Shown: piece after piece, positions 45,057 through 54,561 of the stretch
Layout: the number at the start of each line of letters is the position of its first letter
How positions within the stretch are numbered: position 1 is the stretch's first letter
Origin: a bacterium
GTDB lineage: Bacteria > Planctomycetota > Planctomycetia > Planctomycetales > Planctomycetaceae
Reading direction: 5' to 3'
Length of the DNA: 64,000 nt
Assembly: GCA_016124895.1 (NCBI GenBank)
Contig: WGMU01000015.1
Span: forward strand, 1-64,000
Notes under the pieces: generated by a model
The model's database searches: none
Told to the model about the DNA's origin: nothing
The model's input: the letters and a program-made list of their open reading frames with translations, nothing else
Translations under genes and position numbers: made by a program

Positions 45057-47492
45057 TCAATGCTTGAACACAAACTCCGGTGTGTTGAGCATCGCCCAGA
45101 GCAGGTCCTGGACGGCGGTGCGGCGGGTGTCTTTCTGGCTCGCGAGGAATTCGGTGGCGGCCTGGCGTTCGGGGTCGGTCGGGAAGCGGGCGAAGGCAGC
45201 CAGGTAGAGATCCTCGATAATCGCTTCGGTGGATTTGTCGCTGGCGGACAGACTGGCGGCGAGGCCTTTGTCGCTGGTGACCTTGTCGTACAGACTTTGC
45301 GAATTCATCAGGTGCAGAGCCTGCACGATCGTTGTGTCGGGGAAGCGTTCGCACGGCGGATCCTGATTCGGATCCGGACGCCCGAACGCGTCGAGGAACA
45401 GTGAATCGATGCGGTGTGACCAGAGCTGCCGGGCTGTCGAGCCGGGCGGCATGGCGTCGAACTTTTCCTCAATGCCCGTAATCTGCGACACGGAATCGAG
45501 CAGCACTTCCGCTCGCAGCCGTTCTCGATAGAACCGCGAGTAGTTGCGGCTGTCGACGACGTTGGTGTCGCTGGGCATGGAGCTGAGGCTGTAGACGTAC
45601 GAATTCGCGATGCGGCGAATCAGGTGCTTCAGGTCGTAGCCGTTGTCGCGCAGGTCGACGGCCAGTGCTTCCAGCAGTTCCGGATTGGTAGCGGGGTTCG
45701 ACGCTCGCAGATCATCGACGGGCTCGACCAGCCCGCGGCTCATTATGTCTTTCCAGATGCGGTTGGCGATGACCTGCCGAAACAGCGGGTTCCCGTCCGA
45801 CGTGATCCACGCGGCCAGACTCTCGCGTGGATCCTCCTCATCAGCAATGACGGGAGGCTCGCCAGTCAGCGGCGTCGGGGACATCTCTTCGCCGGTCAGC
45901 GGATGCTTCACCGGTCGGCGTTTACCGACAAAGAGGTATTCTTCCGACCCGGAAATCGGTGCCGAGATGCCGGTTCCCTTGCGACCGAGGCGATCGAAGT
46001 AGGCGGCCAGTCCGTAAAACTCCTTCTGCCCCCAGGCTTCATTCGGGTGCTGGTGGCACTTCGCGCATTCGAGCCGGATGCCCAGGAAGAGCTGGCTGAC
46101 AATCGTCGTCAGCTCCTCGGGCTCGCGGCGGTCGCGGAACAGCACGACGGCTCCGTTGCGGAACGTGCTGCCGCGCGCGGTCAGCAGTTCGCGGACAAAT
46201 TCGTCGTACGGCTTGTTCCGCCGGAAGGCTTCACGAATCCAGTTGTCGAAGCTGAGCGTCGATTTGATGCCCGCGCGGTATGGATTTGGTCGCAGCAGGT
46301 CAGCCCACTTGTTCGACCAGTGATCGACGTACTCCGGGTTGTCGAGCAGTTCGTCAACGAGCCGCGTGCGCTTTGCAGGTGATTCGTCTTTGAGGAATGT
46401 GCGAGCTTCCTCAACTGTCGGCACGCGGCCAATGATGTCGACATAGACTCGCCGCAGGAATTCGCTGTCAGGGGCTGGCTGCGAGGGAGTCAGTCGCAGA
46501 CGCTGGAGCTTCTTCCAGACCAGATCGTCGATGAAATTGGTCCGCGGCAGATCCGCATACACCGAGTCGGGTACTTCTGCGGCCAGTGGTACCGAAATCG
46601 TCGCAACGGCGATCCGGCCCAGATATCGCGCCATGATGGCAGCTTCGCCGGTGACGTTGGTCGTCTCGACCAGACCATCTTCGTTGACGCCCGCGATCGC
46701 ACCTTCGTTTGACTGGTACGCTGTGAATGACGTCACGTCGCGCGTTGAACCGTCTGAGTAATGCGCTGTCACGATCAGTTGCTGCTGCGACTCGAAGTTC
46801 AGGATTCGATCGACGGGCGCGACCGTCACATTGACCAGCTTTGGAGCGTCGTCGGCGCGGCGCGGCATGCCGTCCTGAATCCAGCGGAGCAGTACGGTGT
46901 AGCCGGCGTCACCTTTTTCCAGCCGCAGCCCGCCACCGTGAGGAACGTCACCGATTGGCTTTCGCAGAAGCAGGCTGCGTTCCGGTGATGTTGGAAAGAT
47001 GCGCCGCCCACGACTCTCACGCGACAGGGCACCGAAGTCGTACTCAGGATCAAAGCCAAACAGCGACAGCTTGAAACCGCCCTGTCCGCGCGCCTTGCCA
47101 TGACACGGTCCCGAGTTGCAGCCGCCGTCGGTCAGCACGGGAATGATGTCGTTCTCGAAGTCGAGTGCCCGAGTCTGACCGGCCTGCGACACCGTCACGA
47201 GAACGGTCGTTTCGCCGTGCTGCGTCTGGATCCGAATCTGTGTCTCGCCATCACCGACTGGCGTGACGATCCCGGCGGCGCTGACCTTCGCGACGGCTTC
47301 ATTCCCACTGGTGTACTTCGCGAGACGCGTCAGATCGACATCGCGGCCATCGGCCCGAGCGCTGACAACAAGCTGCTGCTGCGAATCTGCTCCATGCAAC
47401 TGCACGCTCAACGGCAGTGTTTCGACGGCCGCTGCGTGGGAAGCGAGGAGTTGAAACGTCAGCGCGAACAAAGCAGGAAAGCAGATGCGCAT
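45057..47492 (-). CDS. DUF1549/DUF1553 protein with bacterial Ig-like domain
   Basis: An 811-residue exported protein. After the signal peptide (residues about 1-22) comes a Big_2-like Ig domain (about 30-105), then a cytochrome-like segment with CNSGPCHG (a four-residue spacing instead of the usual two), a second Big_2-like domain (about 215-300), DUF1549 (about 320-520) and DUF1553 (about 570-800). The function is unknown. It is transcribed after the DUF1552 gene, its usual partner, with a palindrome between the two. Confidence 0.85.
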   Translation of the reverse strand: MRICFPALFALTFQLLASHAAAVETLPLSVQLHGADSQQQLVVSARADGRDVDLTRLAKYTSGNEAVAKVSAAGIVTPVGDGETQIRIQTQHGETTVLVTVSQAGQTRALDFENDIIPVLTDGGCNSGPCHGKARGQGGFKLSLFGFDPEYDFGALSRESRGRRIFPTSPERSLLLRKPIGDVPHGGGLRLEKGDAGYTVLLRWIQDGMPRRADDAPKLVNVTVAPVDRILNFESQQQLIVTAHYSDGSTRDVTSFTAYQSNEGAIAGVNEDGLVETTNVTGEAAIMARYLGRIAVATISVPLAAEVPDSVYADLPRTNFIDDLVWKKLQRLRLTPSQPAPDSEFLRRVYVDIIGRVPTVEEARTFLKDESPAKRTRLVDELLDNPEYVDHWSNKWADLLRPNPYRAGIKSTLSFDNWIREAFRRNKPYDEFVRELLTARGSTFRNGAVVLFRDRREPEELTTIVSQLFLGIRLECAKCHQHPNEAWGQKEFYGLAAYFDRLGRKGTGISAPISGSEEYLFVGKRRPVKHPLTGEEMSPTPLTGEPPVIADEEDPRESLAAWITSDGNPLFRQVIANRIWKDIMSRGLVEPVDDLRASNPATNPELLEALAVDLRDNGYDLKHLIRRIANSYVYSLSSMPSDTNVVDSRNYSRFYRERLRAEVLLDSVSQITGIEEKFDAMPPGSTARQLWSHRIDSLFLDAFGRPDPNQDPPCERFPDTTIVQALHLMNSQSLYDKVTSDKGLAASLSASDKSTEAIIEDLYLAAFARFPTDPERQAATEFLASQKDTRRTAVQDLLWAMLNTPEFVFKH

Positions 47493-47509
47493 ATTCGTTG
47501 CTCAAAATA

Positions 47510-47574
47510 TGTAGAGTGCGTCTTGACGCACCAGGGCCATGCATTCGGTATGGTGCGTCGAGACGCACCCTACA
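47510..47574. repeat. Inverted repeat, 24-nt arms, 17-nt loop
   Basis: Arms at 47510-47533 and 47551-47574 pair at 22 of 24 positions, and each arm itself folds around GTGCGTC and GACGCAC. The right arm begins 1 bp after the DUF1552 stop, so the element sits inside an operon. Similar GTGCGTC...GACGCAC repeats are common in planctomycete intergenic DNA, to my knowledge. Confidence 0.8.
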
Positions 47575-47575
47575 A

Positions 47576-48880
47576 CTACAGCTCGATGGTTCCCGTGCTG
47601 GCTCCGTTCATACTGTCGAGTTCCAGATCCATGCGCTGGCCGAGCGTCAGCAGCAGATTGGCGAGCGGCGTGTGTTCTTTGCAGACGATGTGGCGGCCCG
47701 TGTCGAGGCGGCCCTGACCTCGGCCGGCGAGCACGATCGGCAGGTTCTCGCGCACGTGGCCATTGCCGTCCTTCATGCCCGAGCCGTACATCACGATTGT
47801 GTTGTCAAGCAGGCTTCCGGAACCTTCGTCGATGCTCTTCATCCGCTGCAGCATTCCCGAGAACATCTCGATGTACCAGCGACTGACCGTTGTGTATTCC
47901 GCGACCGCGGAATCCTGATTCTTGTGGTGCGACATGCCGTGATGATCGCTCGTCACGCCGTCCAGAAAACTGAAGCTCTGGCGGCTGAAGCCATGGGCGG
48001 TCATCAGCGTACCGACACGCGTTGTGTCTGTCTGGAAGGCGAGCACCATCAGGTCGATCATCAACTGCAGATGCTTGTCGCGTTCGGCGGGAATGCCATC
48101 TGCCGGGCGAGTCAGTTCGGGCTGAGTCGGTGGCACCCACGATTTCTTTGGCGGATTGAGCGTCCGGTCGATGCGTTCTTCGACTGAGCGAACGCTCGCG
48201 AGGTACTCGTCGATCTTGTGACGATCGAGCGAGCTGACCTGACTCTTCAGCGAGCGGGCGTCTTCGAGAACGAGGTCCACAACGCTTTTGCGGTCGAGGT
48301 TGCGGCGGCGGGCTTCGGGGCTCGTCTGACTGCGGAACATCCGGTCGAACGCGACGCGCGGATTGATTTCCGGATTCACGCGCGTCGAGGCCGAGTGCCA
48401 CGACACAGTATTCGCGAACGAGATCGGGTTGTTACCGGCTGCGCCCTGTCGAGGTGGCTCGGTCCCCAGCACGACAAATGGAAGCTGCGTTTCACCGCCG
48501 ACTTTGCGGGCCAGCATCTGATCGAGCGACGGGGCATTCGTCATACCGTCCATAGCCGAGCCGGTCAGGAACGAACCGGTCATCTGGACGTGACCCTGCG
48601 TGCCGACATTGTCCAGTTGCGAGACGACGACGATGTCATCCTTGACCGGAGCGAGCGGTTCCAGAATGGTCGACAGTGAGAAATCGCGGCCGACGCCGCT
48701 GACGTCCCATTCTTTCGGGTAAACACCGTTTGGCTGGAACACGGCCAGGAAACGCAGTGGTGGACCACCGGGCGATGCAGCGTTCGCCGTCTGCTGCACG
48801 GACTCCAGCCACGGCAGCGCCAGTGACACACCCAGACCTCGCAACATGGTTCGGCGGGAAACCTGCCAGTTGTTCGCCAT
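47576..48880 (-). CDS. DUF1552 domain protein
   Basis: ATG 48880 has AAGGAC upstream; the longer frame is not coding. 434 residues. VSRRTMLRGLGVSLALPWLE is a twin-arginine-like signal. FQPNGVYPKEWDVSG, SFLTGSAMDGMTNAPSLDQ, DGVTSDHHGMSHH and MYGSGMKDGNGHVRENLP are family motifs; the fold is alkaline-phosphatase-like. The function is unknown. It is upstream of the DUF1549/1553 gene in the usual pair. Confidence 0.88.
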   Translation of the reverse strand: MANNWQVSRRTMLRGLGVSLALPWLESVQQTANAASPGGPPLRFLAVFQPNGVYPKEWDVSGVGRDFSLSTILEPLAPVKDDIVVVSQLDNVGTQGHVQMTGSFLTGSAMDGMTNAPSLDQMLARKVGGETQLPFVVLGTEPPRQGAAGNNPISFANTVSWHSASTRVNPEINPRVAFDRMFRSQTSPEARRRNLDRKSVVDLVLEDARSLKSQVSSLDRHKIDEYLASVRSVEERIDRTLNPPKKSWVPPTQPELTRPADGIPAERDKHLQLMIDLMVLAFQTDTTRVGTLMTAHGFSRQSFSFLDGVTSDHHGMSHHKNQDSAVAEYTTVSRWYIEMFSGMLQRMKSIDEGSGSLLDNTIVMYGSGMKDGNGHVRENLPIVLAGRGQGRLDTGRHIVCKEHTPLANLLLTLGQRMDLELDSMNGASTGTIEL

Positions 48881-49097
48881 GAATTCTGTCCTTCGAGATT
48901 GATCGCGCAGGGCATTTTCGATGAGAAATCGAGCCACAAACGATACCCGGATTCGACGGCCGGGGCCACGCGGAGACCGGCGGCCTGCCACTGAAGCTCC
49001 GTGGCAGGGTTCGACAGGAGAGTCATCGCCCGCTACCGTCCCGCCTCTTGAAAGTGGTCCGGGAACTCTTCCCGTCCGTGTTTTATGGAGCTGTTCG

Positions 49098-49598
49098 ATG
49101 TCTGCATTACTGCCACGCCTGAGCGCTGGTCTCGTTCTTGCCGGTTTGACGGCTGGCTGTGTGCTGGAACCAGCCGAAAGCCCTCCGGTCCAGACAGCAG
49201 CGCGTCCAAAAGCCGAACCGACGCAGACAGAACCTGGTCCGACTGACCCCGACGCTCCCGAGGGGTTCCTGACAACCTCGTCCGGGTTGAAGTATCGCAT
49301 TCTCCGGAAGTCTGATGGCCGCAAGCCGACGGCGGCAGATACCGTCCTGTGTCATTACAAGGGCACACTGGATGACGGGACGGTGTTTGACAGTTCATAC
49401 GATCGCGGCAAGCCGATTGATTTCCCGCTGAACGGCGTCATTCGGGGCTGGACGGAAGGTCTGCAACTGATCGGCGAAGGCGGCATGATCGAGCTGGAGA
49501 TTCCGGGCAACCTCGGCTACGGCCTGCGAGGAAGTCCGCCGACAATTCCGCCGAATGCGACGCTGCACTTCATTGTCGAACTGAAGCAGATTCTCTGA
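49098..49598 (+). CDS. FKBP-type peptidyl-prolyl isomerase lipoprotein
   Basis: ATG 49098, preceded by GGAG, gives 166 residues; the upstream extension is a shadow. LTAGC is a lipobox. The FKBP domain covers about 55-166, with VLCHYKGTLDDGTVFDSSYD, FPLNGVIRGWTEGLQLIGEG and LGYGLRGSPPTIPPNATLHF. It catalyses proline isomerisation in the periplasm. It is monocistronic, diverging from the DUF1552 gene. Confidence 0.88.
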   Translation: MSALLPRLSAGLVLAGLTAGCVLEPAESPPVQTAARPKAEPTQTEPGPTDPDAPEGFLTTSSGLKYRILRKSDGRKPTAADTVLCHYKGTLDDGTVFDSSYDRGKPIDFPLNGVIRGWTEGLQLIGEGGMIELEIPGNLGYGLRGSPPTIPPNATLHFIVELKQIL

Positions 49599-50089
49599 GG
49601 AACACGCCGGAACTCTCTTCCGCAACGTGGCTCCGCAGACAGTGCGGAGAATTCTGGCATGGCTGGCGTCCTGACAGGTGGAGTGAAACTCGCAGAGAGT
49701 TTCGGTCCAGTCTGCCAGAAGTCGTGATCACTTTCGCTGCTGAAGGTGAACCTGGAAAATGTTCGATCGCGAGCCACGCTGAATCAGGAAACCTGCTCGG
49801 ACACGTTCCTGTGACTCCGGAGTTACGTGATCGTCACGGCGAGGCGGCAGTTCCTGCGCCGTGCGACTGCTGCAGTCGATACGGCTGGTCCTGCTGACGT
49901 CAGTGACGTTGCCATTTCGCCACGTGGTCGCTGCGAAAGTGCCCCGAAAGCGGGCGAATCACCGCACACGCCGGAAAAACGCGACCTATGGTTGGTCAGT
50001 GTTTCGACCGGACCGTCAGGCTTCCCGCTGAAGATCGGTCCGGCGTTGAGCCCCCCCTCACTGATCTGCTGACAAAGGTGGCACTCGAA
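49599..50089. other. Intergenic region upstream of the Tad locus, with two hairpins
   Basis: About 490 bp without a convincing gene. Two 7-bp hairpins with 5-nt loops (49631-49649 and 49685-49703) follow the FKBP stop; neither has a T-tract. The remainder should hold the promoter of the Tad genes, which I could not pinpoint. Confidence 0.5.
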
Positions 50090-50659
50090 ATGGAATGGCA
50101 CGCTCTGCTTGAGAACTGGGAAGTCAAGCTGGTTGCTTTGACGCTGATTCTGGCAGCCTGGATTGATGGCAAGGAACTGAAAGTTCCCAACTGGATTACT
50201 TACCCGATGGCCCTGACCGGCCTGCTGTGGCACAGTTACTCCGGTGGAATGGGCAACTGGGCCGACAGTGGTTTTCAGGGTTCGCTGGCTGGTATGGGCA
50301 TGGGCCTGGCCTGTCTGCTGCCGATCTACGCGGTCGGCGGCATGGGAGCCGGCGACGTCAAGCTGATGGCCGGCATGGGTGCCTGGCTGGCGAACTGGCA
50401 GACGACGGGCGAAGCCTTTGTTGTTTCGGTTTTCGTCGGAGCGGTGATGGCGATCGTCATGGTCTGGCGGAGCGGAAAGTTCCACGAGCATCTGGCGAAC
50501 TCGTTCGTCATCGCCAACGAATGGCTGACGGTCCGGAATCCTCGCGAACTCTCCCGGATTGCCGCCGAGCGGAAGCCAACCATGCACCTGCTGCCGTACG
50601 GCATTCCGATCTGCATCGGCTCGATTGCTTACTTCCTCTACCAGGGAACGCTGCTGTAA
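50090..50659 (+). CDS. cpaA: Type IV (Tad) prepilin peptidase
   Basis: ATG 50090 has AAAGGTGG 6-13 bases upstream (189 residues). Six membrane helices; the first catalytic Asp is in AAWIDGKELKVPNW and the second in GGMGAGDVKLMAGMG, the invariant GxGD motif of A24 aspartic peptidases. No cysteine methylase domain, so it is the short CpaA/TadV type. It cleaves Flp prepilins. It is the first gene of the Tad block; no flp pilin gene is seen in the window. Confidence 0.88.
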   Translation: MEWHALLENWEVKLVALTLILAAWIDGKELKVPNWITYPMALTGLLWHSYSGGMGNWADSGFQGSLAGMGMGLACLLPIYAVGGMGAGDVKLMAGMGAWLANWQTTGEAFVVSVFVGAVMAIVMVWRSGKFHEHLANSFVIANEWLTVRNPRELSRIAAERKPTMHLLPYGIPICIGSIAYFLYQGTLL

Positions 50660-50950
50660 GCCGACACGAACTCGAACGAAAACCGATGGACGGGCGTGTC
50701 AATCGGAGCTGAACAGGTCGGGCCAGCCTGAAAGCTGGTCCGGCCTGCTTCCGTGAACTGCCCGTCGCGGGAGGCGATTGCCTCTGAAACTTGAAGAAAT
50801 CTGTCCGGTGTTCGGGATTTCCCGCACGATGGCGGAAGCTGGTCACCGGGTCGCCGGAATCGGCATGTGCGTTTCAACCGGTACGGTCGTTAAAGGCTGA
50901 AGAGTTTACCAGGCCGTTGCCGACATTCTGATTGATGAAGGCTCGTTGTC

Positions 50951-52054
50951 ATGAGACTGAAATCGATGCTGCTGCTGGCCGTGGCCAGCGGTTGTGGCCT
51001 GGTGGCGATGTTCCTGTTCCAGCAGGTGTCGTCCAACAACAACCTCGAAGCTTCAGAGGAGAAGATCGAAGTCCTCGTAGCCACCGCGGAGATCACTCCG
51101 GGGCAGCCGCTGGACGCGACCAACTCCGAGTTCCGGGAGTATCCGATTTCCGTCGTTCCTCAGAACGCAGTGACTCTGCCGGAAGAGTACGAAGGTCTGG
51201 CGATCAAGTCGCGAGCCTTCCCCGGTGACTTCGTGACACTCGACAAACTGACCAAAGACAAAGCCGCGTCGTCTGCCATTCCCAAAGGGATGACGGTGAT
51301 TGCGATTAACGTGGACTCGGCCATGCTCAGCGGCGGCCTGCTGCTGCCGGGCGACAAGGTCGACGTCATGGTGACTTATACAATGCGGACTTCGATGGGA
51401 GCCGGGACGGTCATCAAGACCGTGCTGGAATTCGTGGAAGTCTTCTCAACCGGCAAGATGCGGGAGATTGACGGAGCGTCTTCGGACACAAAGGTGAAAA
51501 CCATTTCGCTGCTTGTGACTCCGCAGCAGGCCTCGCTGGTCAAGCTCGCGGAAAAGATCGGCGATCTGCACCTGTCGATGCGGTCGAAGGACGATTCGGA
51601 ACCGCGGACCACTGAAGAGGAACGTTTCGACCCGCAGGCGTTCACCGACTTCGACACCGGCAGAGAAAGCGAAGACGAAAGCGGCGAAGGAGCGCAGAAC
51701 AAAAACAGTTCGGACGACGATCTCGACAGTTTTCTGGACGGTGCCATGCAGCCCGGCCAGCCGAATGGGTCAGCCACAGCGGCGACAAATCCGGTTGTTC
51801 CCACGGCTCCACCGGTACCGACCACCTGGACCATCCAGATCTACTCCGGCGATGAATTGCGAGTGGAAGAAGTGCCGTTGCCTCAGCCTGAGACACCGGC
51901 CATTGATCAGAGTCAACCGGACGCTGATCAGAAAACGGGGAATCCGATTCTCGACGGAATCAAGAGCCTCTTCGGAGGTCAGAACAGAACGACCACTTTG
52001 CCGGCATCCGCGTCGGCGGGTCAGGAGACACAGGCAGTTCCGGCTTCCAATTGA
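50951..52054 (+). CDS. cpaB: Flp pilus assembly protein CpaB
   Basis: A 367-residue protein. One membrane helix (MLLLAVASGCGLVAMFLFQQ) is followed by an SAF domain (about 35-100, VLVATAEITPGQPLD and FPGDFVTLDKLT) and the CpaB-specific domain (PGDKVDVMVTY, then KTISLLVTPQQASLVKLAEK). The last 150 residues are acidic, then Pro/Gln-rich. CpaB helps assemble the Tad secretin in the periplasm. It precedes cpaC by 190 bp. Confidence 0.85.
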   Translation: MRLKSMLLLAVASGCGLVAMFLFQQVSSNNNLEASEEKIEVLVATAEITPGQPLDATNSEFREYPISVVPQNAVTLPEEYEGLAIKSRAFPGDFVTLDKLTKDKAASSAIPKGMTVIAINVDSAMLSGGLLLPGDKVDVMVTYTMRTSMGAGTVIKTVLEFVEVFSTGKMREIDGASSDTKVKTISLLVTPQQASLVKLAEKIGDLHLSMRSKDDSEPRTTEEERFDPQAFTDFDTGRESEDESGEGAQNKNSSDDDLDSFLDGAMQPGQPNGSATAATNPVVPTAPPVPTTWTIQIYSGDELRVEEVPLPQPETPAIDQSQPDADQKTGNPILDGIKSLFGGQNRTTTLPASASAGQETQAVPASN

Positions 52055-52245
52055 AGTCGGCTGCCGGCAGGCATGACGATTGAGAGTCGCGCGGGCGTTC
52101 GCGTGGTACTCGGAAAATGGCACATCGACCGGCTGACGATGCGGGAGGCATCGCGCGGCCGGTTTCGTGCGTAACGCTGAGTGAGCACTGATGCCGCTCA
52201 GGGGGGAACCGAAGTCCGACGGGCTACGGAAAACGAGGTGCATGG

Positions 52246-54447
52246 ATGCTGACTCGAACGAATTCTGCTGTCCGCAGCAAAGCCGGATCACACCGCCGCG
52301 TGCGCGATGCTCAGTCTGGCCGGACGGCTCGCGGAAATCGCTTGAGCCGAATGCTGGCGGCGCTGTCCGCCGTTGCGATCTGCTTTTCTCAAATGGCCCC
52401 GCCGTCGCCGGCTCAGGATCCGTCGGCCGGAGTGTCGACGGCTCCGCCCGCGCCCGCCGCTGCTCAGGCGAAGGCCGACGATCGCACGGTCATTACGGAC
52501 GCGATCTTTTACGTGACCGGCCGCCGCAGCAATGTCGAGGTGACCGAGAACCTCTCGAAAGTCATCGAGCTGAGCGATGCGCGAATCACCAAAGTTGACG
52601 GTTTTGATCCGACGGTCATCGACGTCAAGGCGTTGACCCCGAACCGTATTCGGGTCCAGGCACTGATTCAGGGAGTGACGACGCTTGTTCTGACAGACGT
52701 CAACGACAAGTCGTACGTGATCGAAGTGTTCGTCAAGGGCGACACGCGGCATCTGCAGGCGGTCATCGATAACCGCTTCCCGGACTCAGCGATCGAGGCC
52801 TACAAGATTCAGGATTCCGTGGCGCTGACCGGCTGGGTCGCGCAGCCGGAGCACATTACGCAGATCGTTGAAATCGCCGAGCAGTTTTATCCGCGCGTCC
52901 TCAATCAGATGCGCGTTGGCGGTGTGCAGCAGGTGCAGCTCAAGGTCCGCATCATGGAAGTCCAGCGGTCGAAGATGCGGCGGATGGGTTTTGACTTTGT
53001 CGATATCGGCAATAACGGCTACTTCCGCAGCAACCCGGCGGAACTGTTTGCACTCGACAGCGTCACGGCGTCGGGAGGCAACCTCGGAGCCACTCTGGCG
53101 AATTCATCGATCAGTGCTGCATCGACGGCGTTTGGACTGGTCTCGGACAAGAATGTCCTGTTTGGTTTCTTTGACGCGCTGCGTCGTGAGGAGCTGTTGA
53201 AGATTCTGGCCGAACCGGTTCTCGTCACAACGAACGGACGTCCTGCGTCGATGCTCTCCGGCGGTGAGTTTCCCGTGCTGGTTCCGCAGTCATTGGGTGT
53301 TGTCAGCATCGAGTGGCGAGATTTCGGCATTCGCATGGAAGCCGTGCCGATCATCCTCGGTGACGGTCGTGTGCGACTCGAAGTGATGCCGGAAGTCAGT
53401 GAGCGGGACTTCTCGAATTCCGTCTCTGTCGGCGGCAACGTCGTCCCCGCACTGACAACTCGACGCGTCAACACGGAAGTCGAAATGCGCTTCGGTCAGA
53501 CGCTGATGCTGACCGGACTGATCTCGACGCGGCAGACGGCACAGACATCGAAGATCCCCGTGCTCGGAGAACTGCCGTTTGTTGGCGCGGCGTTTCGCAA
53601 GACCTCGTACGAAGACGTCGAAACCGAACTGGTCATCACTCTGACGCCGGAACTGGTCGCACCGATGAAGCAGCAGCAGGTGCCGTATGGCGGGCCAGGT
53701 CAGTTCACAACCTTCCCCACCGATCGCGAACTGTTCCTCGACGGTTATCTTGAGGTGCCCAATTACGGAGATGCCTGCCTGTCCTGTGGTCGGCTGGGTA
53801 CCTGCGGTCCGGACGGCTGCCTGACCAGTGCCGCGACCCCGCAGACGTTTACGTCACCGATTCAGGAGCAGACGATTCCCGCGGTCGCTCCAAAATCGGA
53901 AGCGGCCGAACAGGCGATCCCGGCTCCTGATCGAACGGCTGCCGCCGCAGCAGCATTGAGAGAAGCTCGACCGTCGAACATTCGAGTGGCCACCGAAACG
54001 CTGCCGATCGGACAGCGAACAGTGTCGCCGCCGAACGCTCCAGCCGGCACAGCACAGCAGGTCGGCTATCAGCAGCCGTCCGGTGCCCGTCAGACGGTCC
54101 TTCCAGCCGGTTCGCTTCAGAGCGATCCGACAGCTCAGAGCCAGCCAGTGATTCCGGGCCAGCCTGCCACTCAGATGCAGCCGGCCGCGCGATCCATCCC
54201 GGCGGCTCAAAGCCGCCCCGCCGATCCGCAAGAATCGACGCGCGTTTCGCCGGATCCCGCCACTTCGGCCATCCAGAAGCGTCGTCCGCCGGCCACCTGG
54301 AACCCGCTGAGCAAGAAGCCTCAGCCGAAGCCGCCGCGGACTGCAATCGGAGCATCCGGCAGGACCGGAACGGTCAGCCAATCCGGCAGTGCTGGACCGA
54401 GCCAAATCACAAATCGCTCCGCCCTGCCGGGCCTGATTGAGCCATAG
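52246..54447 (+). CDS. cpaC: Tad secretin CpaC (RcpA) with long C-terminal extension
   Basis: A 733-residue outer-membrane secretin. A signal peptide region (about 35-56) is followed by a pilus-assembly N-domain (NVEVTENLSKVIELSDARIT), a BON-like part (LTGWVAQPEHI) and the secretin domain (LAEPVLVTTNGRPASMLSGG, GLISTRQTAQTSKIPVLGEL, VETELVITLTPELVAP) ending near residue 475. About 258 residues remain: a cysteine cluster at about 511-525 (CLSCGRLGTCGPDGC), then a Pro/Gln/Ala-rich tail. Typical CpaC proteins end soon after the secretin, so this tail is unusual. Confidence 0.87.
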   Translation: MLTRTNSAVRSKAGSHRRVRDAQSGRTARGNRLSRMLAALSAVAICFSQMAPPSPAQDPSAGVSTAPPAPAAAQAKADDRTVITDAIFYVTGRRSNVEVTENLSKVIELSDARITKVDGFDPTVIDVKALTPNRIRVQALIQGVTTLVLTDVNDKSYVIEVFVKGDTRHLQAVIDNRFPDSAIEAYKIQDSVALTGWVAQPEHITQIVEIAEQFYPRVLNQMRVGGVQQVQLKVRIMEVQRSKMRRMGFDFVDIGNNGYFRSNPAELFALDSVTASGGNLGATLANSSISAASTAFGLVSDKNVLFGFFDALRREELLKILAEPVLVTTNGRPASMLSGGEFPVLVPQSLGVVSIEWRDFGIRMEAVPIILGDGRVRLEVMPEVSERDFSNSVSVGGNVVPALTTRRVNTEVEMRFGQTLMLTGLISTRQTAQTSKIPVLGELPFVGAAFRKTSYEDVETELVITLTPELVAPMKQQQVPYGGPGQFTTFPTDRELFLDGYLEVPNYGDACLSCGRLGTCGPDGCLTSAATPQTFTSPIQEQTIPAVAPKSEAAEQAIPAPDRTAAAAAALREARPSNIRVATETLPIGQRTVSPPNAPAGTAQQVGYQQPSGARQTVLPAGSLQSDPTAQSQPVIPGQPATQMQPAARSIPAAQSRPADPQESTRVSPDPATSAIQKRRPPATWNPLSKKPQPKPPRTAIGASGRTGTVSQSGSAGPSQITNRSALPGLIEP

Positions 54448-54561
54448 TCTGGCAGGAGACAGTCACCTCAATCCGCGCGGCTCGTCGCGCGATACGAGGT
54501 TCCTGCGTGCGATCGATTTCCCCCCTCTGCAATTCCGCTTTAAAGAACCGAAGCCACGACA

